Part shown: positions 59,320-64,000 of the stretch, piece after piece
Layout: each line of letters starts with the position of its first letter
How positions within the stretch are numbered: the stretch's first letter is position 1
Source of the DNA: Mycobacterium persicum
GTDB lineage: Bacteria > Actinomycetota > Actinomycetes > Mycobacteriales > Mycobacteriaceae
Assembly: GCF_002086675.1 (NCBI RefSeq)
Contig: NZ_MVIF01000003.1
Coordinates: 1-64,000, forward strand
DNA: 64,000 bases
Direction: 5' to 3'
Made by a program: the position numbers and the translations under genes
Notes under the pieces: model-generated
What the model was told of the DNA's origin: nothing
The model's database searches: none
The model's input: the letters and a program-made list of their open reading frames with translations, nothing else

Positions 59320-59886
59320 CTAGCCGGACAGCAGGGTGCGTGCTGCCGGCTTGACGGCTTGCAGCGCGGCCGCATCACCGGCGACGCGGGACAGGATCAA
59401 GGCTCCCTCGATCAACGAAACCACCGCGAGCGCAACCGATTCCGCGTCGGTGGCCACCCAACCTTCGGCGTTAAGCCGTTCCGCGATCGCGGCAGACCAT
59501 CCTTTGAATGCGTGTGCGGAGGCCTCGCGCACCAATGGGCTGGCGTGCACGGCCTCGGTGGCGATCGGCTCGATCGGGCAGCCGTCGCGATGGTCGCCGG
59601 CCAGTCCCGCCACCAACAGGTCGACCCATTGGTCGACGACGTCAGCCACCGGGCGGTCGGAGGCCAGGAAGCTGCGCAGAAGTTGCTCGATGGCGGCCCC
59701 CGCCGTGCCGACGACCGCGGCGGCCAATTGTTGCTTGCCGTCGGGGAAGTGGTGGTAAAGCGACCCTGGTCTGACGCCCGCGTCGTCGAGGATCTGCTTC
59801 AGCCCGGTCGCTGCGTACCCCTGACGACGGAACAGCGTTGCGGCCGTACCGATCAACGCTGCACGGCTGTGGTCTGGTCTGGGCAT
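59320..59886 (-). CDS. TetR-family regulator
   Basis: A 188-aa regulator. The HTH is at about 7-52 (RAALIGTAATLFRRQGY, ATGLKQILDDAGVRPGSLYHHF). The C-terminal domain is the LmrA/YxaF-like type. The ATG at 59886 lies 50 bp from the divergent alcohol dehydrogenase, with a palindrome between; an upstream in-frame extension crosses that operator and is rejected. It probably represses the dehydrogenase and itself. The ligand is unknown. Confidence 0.9.
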   Translation of the reverse strand: MPRPDHSRAALIGTAATLFRRQGYAATGLKQILDDAGVRPGSLYHHFPDGKQQLAAAVVGTAGAAIEQLLRSFLASDRPVADVVDQWVDLLVAGLAGDHRDGCPIEPIATEAVHASPLVREASAHAFKGWSAAIAERLNAEGWVATDAESVALAVVSLIEGALILSRVAGDAAALQAVKPAARTLLSG

Positions 59887-59899
59887 GGGTAAAAAATAC

Positions 59900-59929
59900 T
59901 TGACAATTCTTGAGTGATCACTCAATAAT
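59900..59929 (+). promoter_or_regulatory. Promoter and palindromic operator of the alcohol dehydrogenase
   Basis: TTGACA (59900-59905) and AATAAT (59924-59929) are 18 bp apart. TTGAGTGATCACTCAA (59910-59925) is a perfect 16-bp palindrome lying between and touching the -10. The ATG of the dehydrogenase starts 6 nt after the -10, so transcription probably starts at that codon. A TetR dimer on the palindrome would block the polymerase. Confidence 0.8.
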
Positions 59930-59935
59930 AGCGGA

Positions 59936-60973
59936 ATGAGACAATTGGTTTTCGAGGAGACGGGGCGATACGCATGGCGCGAGGCGCCGGACCCGGTGCT
60001 CACCACTCCGGACCAAGCACTGGTGAGGCCACTGGTCGTGGCCTGTTGTGACCTCGATGTCGCGGTGGTGACTGGCCGGTTACCGCTGCCATCCGGCTAT
60101 TCGGTCGGTCACGAGGGGGTGGCCGAAGTCGTGGCGGTCGGCGACGGCGTCAGCACCATCCGCGTGGGCGACCGGGTGGTTGTGCCCTTCCAGATCAGCT
60201 GCGGCAGGTGCCGTGAATGTCGTCGCGGCATGACGGGCTCGTGCAACTCGGTGCCGCTGATGGCGATGTACGGCATGGGTCCGATCGCCGGTCTGGATGG
60301 CGGCGGATTCATGGCCGACCTGGTGTTGGTGCCCTACGCCGACGCGATGCTGGTCGCGACGCCTGCCAGCATCGACCCCCGCGACCTGATCGCCATTGCA
60401 TCGCTGTCGGACAACATTCCCGACGCTTGGCGCACCGTGGGGCCCTTCACGAACGACTTGTCCGGGCTCGAGCCTGCCGACCGCCGGGTCTTAGTGGTCG
60501 GGCGGTTGTCGATCGGGCTGTATGCCGCGGCCTTTGCGGCGGCGCTGGGAGCCCACGTCGACTACGTCGACACCGACGCGCAGCGTCTCGCGGTCGCCGA
60601 AAAGCTCGGGGCAACCGCGCATGACCGGCCGAAGCCGGCCAAAGAGTGGGACCCGTATCCCGTCACGGTGCACACCTCGGCCGACGCGTCTGTGCTGGCC
60701 GCTACGCTGCGTGCCACCTGGCCGGACGGGGTATGCACCGACACCGGGATCTACTACGAACGCACGGTAGAGATGCCGTTGCTGTCGATGTATACCCGCG
60801 GCGTGAGGTTTGTGACCGGACGCGTCAATGCGCGTGCGGTCATCCCGGAAATCCTGGACGTGATCGCCGGCGGCTGCGACCTGTCGCCCGCCGTCGATCA
60901 CGTCGTGGCCTGGGACGACGCGCCGTCGGCTTGGCCGGCGATGGCCGGAAAGACCGTCTTCGCCAGGCCCTGA
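59936..60973 (+). CDS. Zinc-dependent alcohol dehydrogenase-like MDR protein
   Basis: A 345-aa medium-chain dehydrogenase. GHEG (residues about 59-62) with an upstream Cys and Asp supplies the catalytic zinc site, and CGRCRECRRGMTGSC is the four-Cys structural zinc lobe. The cofactor-binding region is weaker (VLVVGRLSIGLYAAAFAAALGA), missing a clean GxGxxG. The mRNA is probably leaderless. It is divergent from and likely controlled by the TetR gene. The substrate is unknown. Confidence 0.87.
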   Translation: MRQLVFEETGRYAWREAPDPVLTTPDQALVRPLVVACCDLDVAVVTGRLPLPSGYSVGHEGVAEVVAVGDGVSTIRVGDRVVVPFQISCGRCRECRRGMTGSCNSVPLMAMYGMGPIAGLDGGGFMADLVLVPYADAMLVATPASIDPRDLIAIASLSDNIPDAWRTVGPFTNDLSGLEPADRRVLVVGRLSIGLYAAAFAAALGAHVDYVDTDAQRLAVAEKLGATAHDRPKPAKEWDPYPVTVHTSADASVLAATLRATWPDGVCTDTGIYYERTVEMPLLSMYTRGVRFVTGRVNARAVIPEILDVIAGGCDLSPAVDHVVAWDDAPSAWPAMAGKTVFARP

Positions 60974-61015
60974 TCGCGGCTTGCCCCGACCCCAGGGGCG
61001 CACGCGCAGCTGAGC

Positions 61016-61426
61016 TCAGGCGATGTCGGCGACGAAGATCCCCATCCGACCCGCCTGCATGCGTGCCATGAATGGCAACCCCGCGCCGTCCGAACCGGCG
61101 GGCAGGATCCGCGGGTTGGTGATGTGCACCTGACGGCGGGTGAACAGCACGTCGGCCTCGCCGGCGGCCAGCACGTTCTTGACCCAGTCGGTCTTACCGT
61201 GGCCCAGCGCGATCGCCAGCACGTTGCCCTTGCGGTAGGCGGTCACGATGGTCCGGTACGGCTTGCCGGATTTGCGGCCGCGGTGGGTGATGGTCGCTGC
61301 GCCGGGCAGGTACCGGGCGACCGGTTTGAGCGCGGGATTGATGTATTTGATCTGGAAATTCTCAAACCAGGGCGGGAACACCATGGGGACGCCCGGCGCG
61401 TTGTTCGGGTGGTCCTTTGCCGACAT
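61016..61426 (-). CDS. Deazaflavin nitroreductase-fold protein (Rv1598c-like)
   Basis: A 136-aa split-barrel protein of the Ddn/FMN-binding group, the same length as Rv1598c. [17 protein letters not shown] is the family's motif. The ATG at 61426 follows GAAAGGCAG; the open frame begins 29 codons earlier. It is convergent with the dehydrogenase and divergent from hisD. It probably reduces or binds a quinone or other hydrophobic substrate with F420 or FMN. Confidence 0.88.
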   Translation of the reverse strand: MSAKDHPNNAPGVPMVFPPWFENFQIKYINPALKPVARYLPGAATITHRGRKSGKPYRTIVTAYRKGNVLAIALGHGKTDWVKNVLAAGEADVLFTRRQVHITNPRILPAGSDGAGLPFMARMQAGRMGIFVADIA

Positions 61427-61512
61427 GTTGGCTGCCTTTCGCGAACGCGGTCGGTGGAGCCGCTCTACCGGCACTGTACCGGCCGGATATCGAGTTGAGC
61501 TGCTCTGGGACA

Positions 61513-64000
<2,488 letters not shown>

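Noticed and set aside
59887..60006. N-terminal extension of the TetR protein
   Set aside because: It would run through the divergent promoter and palindrome; the HTH begins normally after the Met at 59886.

Overview
The window is high-GC DNA from a Mycobacterium. Gene content and order track the M. tuberculosis segment from about Rv1524 to Rv1601 (ileS, dinX, ansA, lspA, glbN, dnaE1, fadD11-plsB1, ilvA, treZYX, ripD, bioAFD, bioB, nadABC, hisDC). Several M. tuberculosis features are missing: frdABCD, mmpL6, lprI beside glbN, and the phiRv1/REP13E12 insertion between the biotin genes. A glycolipid locus and several accessory genes are present instead. This suggests a slow-growing non-tuberculous mycobacterium that makes lipooligosaccharides or a related glycolipid. 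The species assignment is inference.

Layout. 0.1-6 kb: minus-strand glycolipid cluster (two PapA-type acyltransferases, a glycosyltransferase, a GAP/Sap-like membrane protein, a methyltransferase). 6.4-9.9 kb: ileS behind a translational T-box. 9.9-12.9 kb: a sulfatase and a methyltransferase. 12.9-16.9 kb: dinX, ansA, lspA and an RluD-type synthase. 16.9-18.5 kb: a DGPF-protein/ECF sigma pair. 18.5-22 kb: glbN, two short-chain dehydrogenases, a repeat-rich gap and an SRPBCC protein. 22-25.6 kb: dnaE1. 25.6-28.1 kb: a large glycosyltransferase/TPR/methyltransferase fusion. 28.3-34.2 kb: fadD11-plsB1, a small membrane protein, a deazaflavin-type reductase and ilvA. 34.2-37.2 kb: a PAP2 phosphatase and a divergent flavin-protein/MocR pair, ending in a 54-bp perfect palindrome. 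37.3-46.6 kb: treX-treY-treZ, an acyltransferase-3/SGNH protein and a RipD-like protein. 47-53.4 kb: biotin synthesis (bioA, bioF, bioD, bioB, bsaP). 53.4-59.3 kb: a lipase, NrtR and nadABC under a palindromic operator. 59.3-61 kb: a TetR/alcohol-dehydrogenase pair. 61-64 kb: a nitroreductase-fold protein and the start of the his operon.

The biotin genes end in bsaP, the auxiliary factor for BioB, directly after bioB. The NAD genes sit behind a degenerate Nudix repressor, NrtR, whose operator overlaps both divergent starts. treX, treY and treZ are nearly contiguous and cover conversion of glycogen-type glucan to trehalose. Several starts (nrtR, the alcohol dehydrogenase, the 76-aa membrane protein) lie about 6-8 nt after a -10-like hexamer and so look leaderless, as is common in mycobacteria. 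Less familiar items are the four-part GT/TPR/GT/MT fusion, the DGPF-ECF pair, the inverted-repeat DNA near 21.3 kb and the 54-bp palindrome. I saw no tRNA, rRNA, CRISPR array, prophage or insertion sequence.
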